Notes: generated from the sequence alone by a model not told the origin. A DNA stretch of 64,000 nucleotides from Bicyclus anynana (GCF_947172395.1 NC_069105.1:4774001-4838000), one strand, 5' to 3'; positions 34,401 through 49,400 are shown, numbered from the stretch's first letter. Numbers and translations: made by a program.

Positions 34401-37400
34401 AAATGTTAAATCAGAACTTTATACTACCTTCTTGCCATGTGTAGGTTTCTACCTGCATTAGCCTCAATAGCTGCAAGGTCATTGGGTTCGATTTTCGGCT
34501 ATTTTCGTACCCACTCCTAACGCGTAGGTACTATTTGCAGGGGAAACGGATAATTTGTCACGTTTAAAAATATTCGTTTATTTTTTAATCACAATTCATA
34601 GCATTTTAAAATCAACTGAGTAATTTTTAATAAATATTTTTTTGTATTCGTATTTCTGCAAGGTTTAATAAAATTAAGATAGGTTTAGATAAGGAATAAA
34701 TTGCAGATCATTCTACTTTTGTAACTTATGTATGCAGAGATTTTTGCGCCGCGTCGTTCGGTCGCTGTAGCAACTGTAAGGGTGCTTTTCCACCAGAGAT
34801 ATGCTACGCCATCAATCACATTCGTTGGACATAGTTTAGCACTGGTGGAAACTAATTCAACTAAGATGTGCTTTTTATATGAAAGGATGCGTGGTATGGA
34901 TGCGTGGTATGGATGCGTGGTATGGATGCGTGGTATGGATGCGTGGTATGGATGCGTGGTATGCCGCACGGCTGTAGATATAGCATGCGTTATGCCGCTC
35001 TACTCGTATACTCGTAGCTCGAGCTGCGTATCTTTCTCGCACAGCTACATAGCTTAGCATTGGTGGAAACGGTCACATATGTTCGTAGCGTAGATTTCAT
35101 ATCTTCGCAGCATATATATCTCTTGTGGAAAAGCACCCTACAGCTCTACACTGTCTACACTCTACAGGTGAGTCAGTGGATTTATTGCTTTAACTTGTTT
35201 ATAAGTTTACGATCAAAGAAATGACTTGCACGCGAGACCATTATAGTCGCGCCGCGCAGCGCTCGCCTCGTTACACTATTACGTTATTATTTTTAACCGA
35301 CTTCCAAAAAGGAGGAGGTTCTACGTTCGGCTGTATGTATGTTTTTTTTTTTTTTTTTTTTAATTATATCTACTTAATTAATTTATGAATTGGTCTTTGA
35401 AGATTTTCAGGCATTTATTTTAGTTATAAAATCGTATACTCTCCATAACATTGATTTCAATGGTTCGTGTCGACAAAATGTAGACGACTGATTTAAGCAA
35501 ATTATATTAAACCTTATTTAGCTCAAAGGATAAGCCTCCCCATCCAGAAGGACAAAGGGGCAAATAAATAATTATTTAATGTAATAAATTATTATTACAA
35601 TATTCATTTCAAAAGTGCTTGTAATAATAATTTTTTGAAATGAATCGTGTCAAGTCTACGAGTACATTTCACAAGACTGTGACTGTTGAGGAGTACCTGG
35701 CTGGGATCTTCGATCTTTCGAGTGGAGCCAGTAAGTGGCTCCACTCGAAAAGATCCCCAAAAATACGAAGATTCAAATCCCTTCGGTTCCATCATTTGTA
35801 TTCGTACACAAAATAGCAAATATACAGAAAGTTCTCGATACCGCAGCGTCGAAATAAACGTAAGACAACAAAACGACGTGTCGCCGCAGCTCTGCGGGCT
35901 TCACGAAAAACTGCAGCCTTCACGCTCGGGCAAACACTTTCCACCGGTACTGAACACTTGCTCGCTGGAGCACGCCTCATTGGCTGCCTAAGGGCCTGAA
36001 TCACCACTTTAAAGATATCTACTAAATATTAATATAAATAATAATATAAACATCTGATTTTGTATTTATAGACTTAGCAATAAAGCCGGTGACGAACAGA
36101 AATGTCACACGAGTTTGGGCAGTTAGGAATACTCAGTGAAGTTAGGAAATTATAAAATTACTTTGCTTTTTGTGACATACATAGTCACTAAGAAACAAAT
36201 TTTCATTTTAAAAAAGTATTTAGTATTAGAAAATAGCTATAGACATGTTATGATTGTAAGTGTAGTGTTCCGCATCGAAACAGGCCCATACTGTGGAGTT
36301 ACGCGTAACGGCGTAACGACGTAACGACGCAACAGACTGACACAGTGACACAGATGCGCGGCCTCCGGCCCCGCCGCAAGCCGCGAACGCCTTACAAGTT
36401 CGCGCAGCCTCCGACCGCAAGCGGCGCACGCCACCCTTGAAACGATTACCGCGATTGATTTGAAAAATTAAAATCTATAGCTTGGCAAGTTCGTTCGTAA
36501 CACTCCCGATGGTCCGCGCGACACGGTCCAAGGGGCGTGTAGCGATGAATGAATAACCCACGACTGATGCACCTCACTTCCCCGCTCGCACGATTTCACA
36601 TCCGCACAGTCTTTCCCCCCGTCGCCCGCATATCATGGGAGTGTCATCAACGAACTTACCAGATTATAGCTTATGGTACTCCCTGATACAGTAGCTTTAA
36701 ACTCTATTAGTGAAAAAATTTAAAAAATTACAAAAATGTAAATCTTTCTTCTTTATAATATTAGAGTAAATATAATATATATAATGTAATATTTAAATAA
36801 TTAACAGTGAACGAAATTATACCTAACCTACTACATACATAAAACTATAAATATACTGACTACATACATAGACATATTTTACATAACACATCAACTTCCA
36901 TAATTTTTTGCATACGGATGAAATGAGTAGGATGACATTTTTAAATTGCGGGTTATGAAATTAGTCCTTACGCACGACAGAAACAAACGACACGACACGA
37001 CAGAAACGCAGACAGAAACTCAAGTGTCGATAATATTATAATTTTATTTTGAACGAATGAGAATACATCCATATTGTTTTCAAGATTTCTATTTATGCAC
37101 CAAGTATTTTTTTATCCTTAAACCTTATCTCCAACATCTGCAATGCCAATGGTAACTAGTACCTAACTCGTAAGGTCACCCAACCACAATTAACCTACTT
37201 TTAGTAAACTACTCTAACCTCTATTATTATCACAAAAACGGGACGGACAAACGGTGTCCATTGCAGATAAGAGTACACAAGGTATTGTTCGAACAAAATT
37301 AAAAAGAAGATTGGTGTTTGATTTCAAAAAAGGTAACTGCTTCTCTTTCTGCTAAATTATTATTGGTTTCTTTGGCCTAGCTACTAGGCCTAGGAAACTA

Positions 37401-40400
37401 GGTTACTTATTGCAGCTACTATCAAAGCACGTACACGGATCCTCAAATTCAGACCGACAGTAACAGCTTTTGAGGATATAGTTATTGTCGGATGCACTTT
37501 ATGACCGGCGTCATTCCATCATTTAGAGTTTTTATTAAAACTAATGTTGGTGTCGGTTGTTCACGTTGGCTGTATTGTGTTGGAGTCTGCCAATGCTGGC
37601 CAACATTGCGGCGGACATTGTGGTTGTTAAACACACGCACTACATGGCAGCCAACATATTCGACAACATTTGGCCAACGTGTGTGGAAAGAGCAAGTCAA
37701 CTGTCACATCCAATAATTATTATCTGGATCGGGGAAAATGCAACTCTCTACCTGCTCTATATGGAATCATTACCTCATCAACCCAGGAAATATGCCAATA
37801 TTGAGTGAGCTTCAATTATATAGATGGGCCGTAAATAGAACAATTTTGCGAGTAGGTACCACTAACTAACTATGCCCGTTTGAAACTCTAATCACCTCAT
37901 TACTTTTGATATTGAACAAAGTCTTAAATGTTATTCTTTTCGCGCATCAAAAACATTAAACACCAAATGTGTGATATAATTAACTGAATAGAATATGAAT
38001 TATGTTAAAAATCATCAGATAACTCTGAATCATCATAGTTTGAAACCTTGTGAGATAATTAGTGAGTTAACCTCAACATTCAGATCTTTCGAGCATCTGA
38101 CACTGAAACCTCATTACATTAATGTGTTTAGCTGTGAGCACGTCCTGCGAGCGATTGGCTGACCGCGCCGGCGGTGACGTCACGGCGGCGCGCCAGGGGG
38201 CGAGCTGGGTCAAGCATGGGCTGACCAAGGGCAAGGCCGAGGGTGGCACACTTTTCACAATGGTGGAAACGTCGATATTATGCTATCAGGCCATCGGAAA
38301 TTGTTAAATGTCTTAAATAGTTGTTACTCTTCCCAAAGCCTATATGAATTGAGGTGGTCTTTCGTAAAAAAATCAACGAAACTTTGGTCAAACAATTATT
38401 CTAAACCAATAGGATATCTGCTATCACATATACATGTCATTTATTAAGTAAAGCATACACATAGGTAAATCTTTGACATTTTATAAACAAAAGTTTACCT
38501 CGTCCAGGAATGTGGATCCGTCTGCCAATCCGTCCAGTACATGTTTAATTGTTTACACTTTAAACTTTAACTATAGCTTTTTCAGAAATGAACAGTTTGG
38601 TACTTCTCAGTTGTTATCTGCTATATTCTCTGAAGATTTGGAACAACTCAAGGACATTAAAGAGTGCGTACTGCGTCAAAAGCACGTACAAATAACTCGA
38701 AGGTCGCGGAAACATTGCGATTTGCGAGTCCCGCTGGCGCCGCCGAGCGAGGAGGCTGCGGTGAGTCACCACTCAACAGCGTGTGGCGACCGCGGGACTG
38801 GCCGCCGCCTGCCGCCCACTCGCACCGCACACTCCACTAGGATCCCAAGGATAATGAGTTATAACCCTAATAGTTCATTAAGATTCAACGCAATGACTCT
38901 ATGCCGTGTCATTCACTGTTCATCAATCATAATTTTACATTCGGTTAGAAGGAACTTTTTCAATTGATTTCACAGATTTAAAAACGCGTTTTTTTTAGTA
39001 TTATTAAGTAACATCCTTTTTACGAAAGATTCCAAGGCACGGATCTTTGGAATGTTGTTGGCATTCCTTTGGTGTTGTAGTCAAACACTAACTCCAGCTA
39101 AACAAACAGCTCATTGATTTGCTAACAACTGAAAACAACAACAACAATATTCATGATAACAAATTTCGGACAGAGTTTATTAGCTGCGAGATTGATCGTC
39201 TTTAACTTTTTAAGTTATGAATATTTGGTGTCACGCAACGTCAACTGCCTACAATTCGATCACTGTCTTAATTACTTGAATGAGTTGTCTAAGTCTGATC
39301 AAGGTGATCTGATTCCCGAACTGAGAATGTTACTATAAAATAATTCCCACACATGCGCCTTCGCCTTCAGCAAGAGTTCCTATCGACTTTCGTGTCTCGT
39401 CCCGCGGGTTACACTGCCGGAGCGGCGCTAACTAAGCACTGCCTTAATGTTGGGTAAAGTCTGCCAAGTATTTGATTCTAAACAAGTAATTTTTTTGGAA
39501 AGTTATAAACCAATTTCGGAGTATTTTTTTTCTCTCGTTTATTTATTTACACATTTTTAACACATACTAACTCATTATTATGAAAAATATCAAACCATCC
39601 CTTTTCGAGACTTCCGGCGGTGGTCATTGGTCAGGGCTCTAGAATAAGAAACTTCCTTACAATAGGCGCCATCAAGAATCACTGCATTCTGTATCCGATC
39701 CTCAAATCTCGATCCGACAATCAAGCAAAAGCTTCTTATGGTGTTGGTCGAAGGCTTTGCTATAAGACTATTAACTGAAATGATTATTATCGGAACCAGA
39801 ACGGTTGATACAATAATTATAATCAGGTAATTTTTTTGGCGGATTGACAGAAAATCTTCCGATATAGAATACGGAACGGTAATGCTTTCAGTGTTCTAAA
39901 TTGTCTTTTTGAATACGAGTTACTTAAACAACTTAAACAACAACGATAAATGAAAAAATTGTATGATATTTTAAAATTTAAATAATTAATTGCATAGTAT
40001 TTCGCATTCTTCAGTTTACATATTGAACGATTTTATGTAACAGTAATCAGTAAACTCGTAGTAATATTTTAGGTTATCATAACGCGAGGTGTAGTATCTA
40101 AATGGCTGAGTAACGGCTCATTATCTAAATGGCTGAGTAAAATACACCAACGAAGGAAACGTAAGCAAATCACGTGCAAAGGATTATTATTTTCAGTTTT
40201 CCGCATTAAGAACAAAAGATTACATAAACTTTGTAGAAGCCTTTGTTATTAATGACAGCACAGCCGCTCTGTTTGCGTTCCGGCGCTTTGTGGAACGTAC
40301 CCCGTTCAATACAGATGAATAGTTGAAAGAGGGCCCGTAGAAAATGAAATGGTGTTCATTTGAATGATAACGTACGAGGTTGCTGACTTTGCGGCCCTTT

Positions 40401-43400
40401 CAAATTCAAATTGACATTCATTTATTTCTAGTAAGTCTTAGTTTTTAAGGACATGTAAAACATCAAGTTTGTTTTGTGTTGCTGTGTCTACTACTGGTTC
40501 CGACGGCTGGTTCTACCTACAATTCTACAACTGATATATGTATAAGATCTTTTTAACAAAGCTGGCAGTTTCTTGGTCAAGAAGTCCCTTGAGTAACCAG
40601 ACAAATATACTAGCCGCTGACAGACTGTGTATCTGGTAGACAGTCTTATGAATTTCTCTTGTTATATTATAATCTTTTTAATTACGAGTATAATATCAGG
40701 ATATCAAATATAGATTCGTTATTGAATTACAAACTTATATTAAATATATAAGTTATAAAGCAAAGGATGCGCGTTCCATAATAATTGTTTGTTTATCTAC
40801 ATTTTTATGAAAACAACGTAAATAAATTCAATATAATTTCAATCGATTTAGCTAATTTTTGATCGGAACGTGCCCGGTATAGGTCGCGCGTGTCTCAATT
40901 ATTTCTCGTTCACCGTAAACTGGGTCACAGTTCAAACATGACAAGCGGTTATCTTTACGGGAATCCGATGAACAAAAGGGTTCACAAATGGTTTGCACGA
41001 TTGATGCAGTTCGATTTGAAATGTGTATAAATGAACGTGACAACCGACTGTCGATAGCGGAGTCGATACTGCGATACTTTGTATTCGCATGAATAGTGGA
41101 TTTACTAGAACATCTTGCACCACTAATGGATTCATGTTTACTACGAGTAGGGACATTAGATACTTTTTTAATAAAAATCTTTGAAAATTATAGATTTATT
41201 TAAAAACATTAGACAACTAATGGAAGGTTGACAAAAATCCATGGATGGACTATAGTGAACTAATGAAAGGTTATAGGTTTTCACTAAATAAACATCTTAC
41301 AAGATAAATGAATAGGTCTTACTCGGAAACGTTGTATCATTCCTTAAACTAATGAATGATTTTTGCCAATTAAACTTTGATGAACGTTAACTACAGCAAC
41401 TTAGAGATTGCTATTACTTGATAGTTCTAATCTCTCATCTTGAATGATTAATTGTTTCTAAGAAATGGTAGATATTGTAGCTAGATGAAGATTGTCAATG
41501 AGTCACAAGAATATCCATGTTGTTTAAACAAAGATTTAGGTCACAACTCCAACCTTTAGACCAGCTATAGTACTAGACTGGCCGGTAGGACAATGCACGT
41601 AGGACAAAAGATGAGTAATATTGCGTGCGACATAGGCTCGCTCACTGCGGACAACGCTCCAACGAGCACGCCTCTAATGAACGATTCAGCGTTAATTACT
41701 TTGTGGAGTGTATCATCGGATAATGCTCTCGTGATTGAAATGTACTCACGGTAGCTAATTTCTTTTCAAAAAGACTATTTGGGCATTGAACCCTGTGGCA
41801 CACCAATTTTGCATATTATGACTTGAATGCATACATTTTGAGTCTCATCACTTACTGAAACCTTTTTGATGCCTTAAGTTAAGTAATAATTTTATAGTCA
41901 ACACAATCGAATGCTTTGGACAAATTACAGAAAACACCAATAGCTTGCTAATGTTTTTTATACTTATAATCATTGGGACTTTCAATATACCTGATAAACT
42001 GTAACTTGACTATTATTTCTTATCCAACGACCTTCAACCCCATAGTTTCGTTTGATTACAATCATGGCGGATGAAAAATAATGATCAGTCTAAAATGGGA
42101 CGCGCTTACCTAGAAAGCTATTCTAAAGTAAGTCTATTTACTCATGACTTTTGCCACTGTAGATGGCAGCAAACAGAAAGGTCGGAAGGGGTTTCCACTC
42201 TTTCTTTGGGATCAACATATTTATGAAGTTTTGCACTTGCATCAAATGCATTGCGAACTGTAGTGAAGTTATACTTATTCTATATTTAATTTATAACTGC
42301 GGCGCACGAACCATTTTGGTTTTAGCTTCGGGTACAGCAGTCAGTGTAAGCCGCACTCACCAAGGTGAGTGGTGCGGCCGGCCGCGCGGTTGCTATCGCC
42401 AGTCACTCACCGGATGCGGTTGGTGTCGCGGTGCGCCGTCTCCACGGTGACGAGGAACACGGCGTGGCTGCGCGACGAGTGCTCGTTCATGTCGGTGCGG
42501 CCGGCCGCGCGGTTGCGGACACTCACCGGATGCGGTTGGTGTCGCGGTGCGCCGTCTCCACGGTGACGAGGAACACGGCGTGGCTGCGCGACGAGTGCTC
42601 GTTCATGTCGGTGCGGCCGGCCGCGCGGTTGCGGACACTCACCGGATGCGGTTGGTGTCGCGGTGCGCCGTCTCCACGGTGACGAGGAACACGGCGTGGC
42701 TGCGCGACGAGTGCTCGTTCATGTCGGTGCGGCCGGCCGCGCGGTTGCGGTTGCCGGCGCGCATGGCCCGCACCATCTCCGCCGCAGACTTGCACACCAC
42801 CGACGTCATCTCGGGGATGTAGAAGCCGTTCAACTCCTGCATCAGAGAAAAGTTTCCTTGACCGACATATACATACTACCTTTTCCTAAGCTTTCACTTT
42901 CATTATTTGAAAGGACATTCGTTACACTGATCCTGGCTAAGGGCCTATCGTGTTTGAGGTAACACACATGCGAAAATCAACCTTCAAAAACTGTTCTAGA
43001 CTGTTCTTTTCAATAAAATATAACTCAAATTTCATCGCACTTGTTGTTATTTGAAGTAAACAGATTTCAACTTTCTATCCTTAAACAAGATTTTGCTGTA
43101 AAAGATCATGTACACGAATTTATATATTGGATATTAGCATAACGTAACGCCTGCGCCATTTTATCAATGCTGCAAATTCTTCAGCCAATGCCAACGCTGC
43201 TACTTTACTACGTTCCCATACTATGCAGTTAAGAACTATGGACCGCGATGTGTTTGGTTTCCAAGTTCCAGAATTATGATCTTTCAAGATTATATTTTTT
43301 CGGGATAATTTGCGAAATCATCCTTATTTTTCTGAAGAAAATATAAAAAAAGAACTTTACACTTGGACAATTGAGAGACCTTTAAAATCTACCCAACTAC

Positions 43401-46400
43401 CTGGAGTCACCATGGTCCCAAATTCATACCAACCTTTGAGCAGAGGCTGACATAGTTTAAGCTTTTATACATTCAGTTTAGTAGTTGCACACCACATCCG
43501 TTCTGACGCGAGCTGATCTCGGCCTCGCGCTCCTCATTGGTTTATATTTACGTACTAAATAAGGAATCAACTTTACATTTTACCTTGTTAGGTTAATGAC
43601 GAATGAATAAACATCTAGTGTAAATTGAGTTAAGTTTACCTACATGTGGTTTACATAATGTCAGCTACTTACGATCAAGTAATCTTGTGAGGTTAATTGC
43701 CTGCAGCGCTAAACGGCTTGACGTCCGATAAAACTGATTGTGTGTCGCAATCGGCATGGCTTGTGAGATAAGTAGTAACAGAAATCATTAACAGATAATC
43801 AGCACAATTAATTAGACGATAAAACATTTTTTTAAACGAGTGAGTACCTACTGATCTGTCATCTTGTTTTTTTTTTATTTTAAATAGAAAAAAATATGGA
43901 CAAACCCGATCGCAACTGGACAACCAGCGTTTCTATTTAAGAAGCTGGTCGACTAGAGGTCATGTAAAAAATACTTAGTGGCGAAATAATCTTTATAGAT
44001 TTTATTTCTTTAAATTATCTCTGACTTTCTGGGCTCTCCCGGAGTCAATAGATTGATTACCACGAGCGTTTGTAGAGTTTTACCAGATCAATGTAGAGTT
44101 AGAAAGATCCCATTTATTATTGTTTATTTGTTTTTTATTCGCCATTCGCGTATACTTATTCTATCTTTTAATAGTACACGAATCAACGCAAATGATGTAA
44201 ATGACGCAAATGGCGAATATCATTCAGGTTGCGCTTGCCTCAAACATGAGCCTCAAGGGGAACGATACAGACGTACTTGATTAATTATTTATTCCTGATA
44301 AAAAATACAACTTCCTATATAAATAAATGCGTAATTAGACCTTAGAAATACTAAGTATTCTATTAAACATTCATCGAATGTCGTCGACAACGAGTCGCAT
44401 ACTTGTTACACTGGCACTTGGCAGCAGGAAACTCGGAACAAAGTAGCACCAGTCAGTAAAAGTAGTTGTAAGCGCCAGTACCACTTACAACTATAGTTGC
44501 ACATCGAGCTTCGGTTGCGGGAAATCGGCTAAAAAACTCAAGTAGAATTACCAGTAAGTGAAACTTCCATGCCTCATTTCTTGAGAAAGTAAGTTTTCAA
44601 TTGAATTATGATAGAACTTGATATCAATTGAATGATAACAGCCTTCTCAACGCGGTAATAATAATTGGCACTTGAATTAAACATACGAAATTTGTTTGAA
44701 AATCCTGATCTTTTAAAGAAAACGGAGTTATACGCCACGCCGAGGGCGTCTGCTAGTAGTATCTAATGAAATCCCTACTCGAATTAATATTAGCACATCG
44801 TAATTCGTAGTCTTAATAACTCTAAGTTGCTACTGAAAATTTCTTGAAATACACAAAACTCAATAATAGCTTCTTTTTCATTGGTGTAATTTAAAAATCG
44901 AACCCTCAACCTTACAGCGTGTAGCTGACCAAGCTAACCACTAGAGCAGAGACATTTCCACATCACACCAATAATGTGGGGCGGAATTACATGAGTTCGC
45001 AACCGTAACATTGACGTACTGGTACCGACGCAGCGCTGCATCAACGTTGCACAATCTTACGAGGGGCACCAAGTTACCACACGCTGCGCGTAGTGCTTCT
45101 GAAGCTCAGCTTCTTGACGTTACTCATCAAAAACTGAACAATATTATTCTTGATTATGTATTTGCTGTAGGGTCTCTAATGGGCAGTATTCGCAGCAGTG
45201 TCACCGGCAGTATATCGAGCGCAGACGCTATGCAGAGTCGTTCTTGAGAAATAGAACGTAGGAAGAATGAACTTATCACTAAGGATGTCTATTGTTAAGA
45301 TTTTAGACTTTGTGACCGTCGGTTTGTCTGTCGGCTGAGATCAGTTTGACGCCTTGATGCTTGTGATCCACGTCTGGGTGACATAAGAAAAAAGAGAAAA
45401 TAAACTAGCGGACGGGACAATGTAATATCATCATCTCATCTCATAGCGCTAGATAATTAGCACAAAATTACCAATATCCATCTAATTCTCTAGATTTTCT
45501 CGCTATTGCCCGATACAAAAGACGTCGCGAATGTGTTGTCACCGCGCACTAAACATTACCATCATAGGCACTTAGATTATTGCGTCACATTGCCAACACT
45601 TATTTAATCGACCTCAAAACATGACGATTTCTGCGGTTTTACATTTTACATTTTTTGCGTTGAATTTCGTACACGCTACATACCGATGCAGGCTACAGAC
45701 CTGCAGTTTAACTGTACAATTGAACTGTTTAGTTAAAACGTTCCTGTGTAGGCAAAACTGAGGACTGTACAGTGTACAGTTTTTTGTACTAAATGGATAT
45801 GTCCAAAATTGGGCCCACATTTTTGTGATACAGAAATGAAAAATGTACTAAAAATCTTGTATATTTTACTAGATTACTCCATTAGAATCTTAGCCGAAAT
45901 AATATTCTGCAACAGGGATAATAAGCTGATTTCATTATTTTCACATCGATCGTCGTTATTTATATATCCTCTTTGATGCGTATTTCACTGATAATCAGTT
46001 GTCTTTGCAAACGCGTACTGTCAATGTCAATCAATGAATGAGATGTCATTGTCAAATATCATTATTATTATCATAATTTGATGAGATGCGTCAAGTCAGT
46101 ATCAAATCCATATTTAAAACTGTCGTCTGTCAGTTAATGTGTGAATTTTATGTCAAAGGAATACGAATTACCTACCTGTACTAATAATGTAACTGATTAG
46201 GTTTTTTTTGAAAAATTGGCCTCATGAATTCTTCTTAGTTGTCCTTATTTATGACCAATTTTCAGCTCTGTATCATTTGTATAATTTTTGTACGGGATCT
46301 GTAGTCTGCATAAATTATATTCATCATCATCATTATCAACCCATATTCGGCTCACTACTGATCGCGACTCCTCTCAGAATAAGTCCAATAGCAGCACCAG

Positions 46401-49400
46401 CACGCTGGCCTAATGCAGATTGGCAAACTTCACACACGCAGAGAATTAAGAAAACTCTCAGGTATGCAGGTTTCCTCACGATCTTTTTCCTTCACCGTAT
46501 TTCCTTCAACTGAAAACTTATGGAATTTAATTTCCTGAAAATAGTACGCGTTATTTAAATTAATGCTTTTCAGAGTCCTGATCAGCCTACTTTCAATAAA
46601 TAGTGTTCATGGTTAAAGCTTCTTTTCTTCCCATAAAAGTGGCTACAACTCTTATTAAAGTGTATAGCAAAGATACAGCCGCAATCGGATCAGGAGAAGT
46701 GATCTTAAGTGCAACTACTTAATGAAAAACATTGGCGGTTAATTATAAATAAATGTTACTCATAGTTAAACTACGCTTTCGCAGCCGCCGCACGCTGCGT
46801 TTCGCTTATTATCGAGTTAGCCATCGTTTAGTTAAACTAAGGATAATTCCTTTCGACTTATTTAGATTGCAAACTTATGGACGGAAGAAAGGAATAACCG
46901 GCCAAGTGCGAATTGGAAGCTCGAATTAAATGGAATTAAATATGTATTTTATTCTGTTTTAAGTATCTATTTGTTTGTTTTTGTCAGAAATACATCATCT
47001 GTGAAAATATTAACTGTTTAAAATATCAAGGTTCATGAGATAAAGCCTGGTGACAAAAAATATTTTTCCAATTTTAATTAAATGCGATTGATACATCCTT
47101 CAGAACAAGCACAATCTACAGTTTCCTTTCTGTAAGCGCTTTTGCAAGTGTTCTTTCAGAACAGGACAATCTACACTGTCCAGAATCCCAAACGTCAACC
47201 AATCAATGTATTTATTAGCAGATACATACGTACATATATACAAGTACATCTGTCACCGCATTCATATATTTCGGTTCATAAGTACGCCTACCAACGAAGA
47301 GATAAAGCAAACCTTGAGCTTCGAGTTAGCTATCATATCTTGCATTCATAAGAAATGCTCATTGTCAGTGGGTCATCAAAAAAACCTTTTATAATTTGAA
47401 GAGCTTCCCTTTTTCCTCACAAACGCGAAGAGAAGGCGCTCTGGTGACATGGAAATGACCAACAATATAATGTAGTCACGTACTCCGAGATCGTTCACTT
47501 ACAACTTTGTGCACAATTTCAATAAAAACTCGTATTTCTTTTTAGAATAACTGTAACCTGAAAGGCGAAACGCCATTTAGTGTTTGATGTTATTCCGGAC
47601 GAATGATTTTTATATAAAATACAAAACAAAAGCATTTCAAAGATAAAAGCATATTCTGCTTGTAAGTTTGTTTTGATATTAACACATACGTACACAACAC
47701 GTATTTTAGACATACTTAAAAGCTACTTAGCTACCGCTTCATTAAAAGTACGTGTTATGGTAAGCGTCCACAGACCTGCATCGTACGTATCGGACGCATC
47801 GCATAAAGCGGATTGTAGTATTTTTTGTATAGAAAGTCATGCAAGTGCGTCCACTGATCAACAGCATACGGATCGCACGAATTTACCGATATATAATTAT
47901 CAATCCGACGGCTGCCTTTAGTAGTACAAAGTTAAAACCGATTTTTCTCCGAGGTCCCCGCTAGTTCTATAAAAAGAAATATTCCTGACAAATAGACAAA
48001 CATTATTAAAATACAACCGACATTAATATAATTATTATTAATTAGGACAGTCCGCACTCAACCGGCATGCATGGAGATCCTTCACATGTAAGATAATTGC
48101 ACTCGCAAATATGTGCCGCTGTTTGGTTTAAGGTAATTATGTAAGTACCACTACAAAGAGCATTGCGATTGTATAACTATTATTGTTATTGCGAGATTTG
48201 CATGTGTGTGTGTGGGTGAACACTAAACAGCCACGAAATATTGTTTTAAACTAAAATCATCTAATGCTGTTATGAAATACATAGCTTTGCGATCAAATAA
48301 AAAAAGAATTTTCTGTTTATAGCTTGGCAAATTCGTTCATAACACTCGCGATGGTCCGCGAGGGCCGGGAGGCGGTTAGCGATGACAGATAAACTCACAA
48401 CTAATATATCCCACTTCCAGCCTCTACCCCACGTATTTCTTCCCTCCCCGTCGCCCGCATATCATGGGAGTGTCGTCAACGAATTTGCCAAGCTATAGAA
48501 GCGTATTTTTACACAACCAAGATGAAGCCAGAAGGATGAATTTAGCAATGTATGTATGTATGTATTTATTGCACATTTGTTTGCTATTGTGGTCCGGGTG
48601 ACGCAGGTAACATTTCATCCGATTTTAACAATTAACAAGTGGAACGATTCACAAGGTAAGAGCGACTTGTGAATCGTCACGATTAATCGTGACGGCAAAT
48701 TCGTTTACAGCGACTCTCTACTACTACTACTACTACAAAATATCGATAGAAGTGACGACGAGTAGCCGTTGTAATGGGAATTGTTACAGACTAAAACACA
48801 AAAAACATATGCAAGACTATAGTCTCATCGGTCCATGACAAAGTGAGCAAGCTCTTTAGTGTAGAATGTTCGTTTCAGGCAACATGGCGACCGAAATTGT
48901 TCGGATTCAGTGAAATAATCTGAAATGACCTTACATTTTCTAGAAATCGATTTGGTTTATTTCCACTATAAAAAGTGAAACTGATTCCGTTGAAAGGAAC
49001 AAAAATAGATTAAAACTGTAAGTTCAGACAACAATAGTCTTAACAACAATGGCTCTTGATAATGAGTACTTAATTTTATTTATTTAACAAGATTTTCTTG
49101 TAATTTCAATAATTGTATTCGGCCGGAATTATTTATTATAATATTCATGGCGAGTGTAAATAAGACATATCATCACCATCCTTCTAAACTTTAAAGCTTT
49201 TGAAAACTGACATGACTTCTGGAAATTGTACCACAAGGATAGATTTTAAATCTTTCTTTATCTATTTTGCAATTATGTATTTTTTTAAGCTATTGCATAG
49301 CTTTTATCGCGGGCTTTAATTGTGGAAACCGAATCAAGAAATTACGTAACGAAAATAAACCTAACACCCAACCAGTGCATCAAAACACATTTCGACGTTA

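Larger units (their letters stand above)
31416..42642. other. KIF3B intron, 11.2 kb
   Basis: No second complete gene is supported. The intron holds the 46-bp palindrome, LINE tail, foldback with 13-bp array, hairpin, MITE copy 2, the exon-like segment at 38611, a LINE relic at 41780 and the two extra exon copies at its left-strand start. A GC-rich patch at 38130-38260 contains the CRE palindrome TGACGTCA (38175-38182). The rest is AT-rich without visible structure. Confidence 0.6.

Noticed and set aside
34885..34962. CRISPR-like array
   Set aside because: The units are contiguous 13-mers with no spacers, in an animal genome.
42163..42962. Several overlapping open frames with repeated [21 protein letters not shown] blocks on the plus strand
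   Set aside because: They are antisense readings of the triplicated kinesin exon, not a repeat protein.
44889..44955. tRNA gene
   Set aside because: A and B box-like motifs are present, but acceptor and anticodon stems do not close. A SINE head explains it better.
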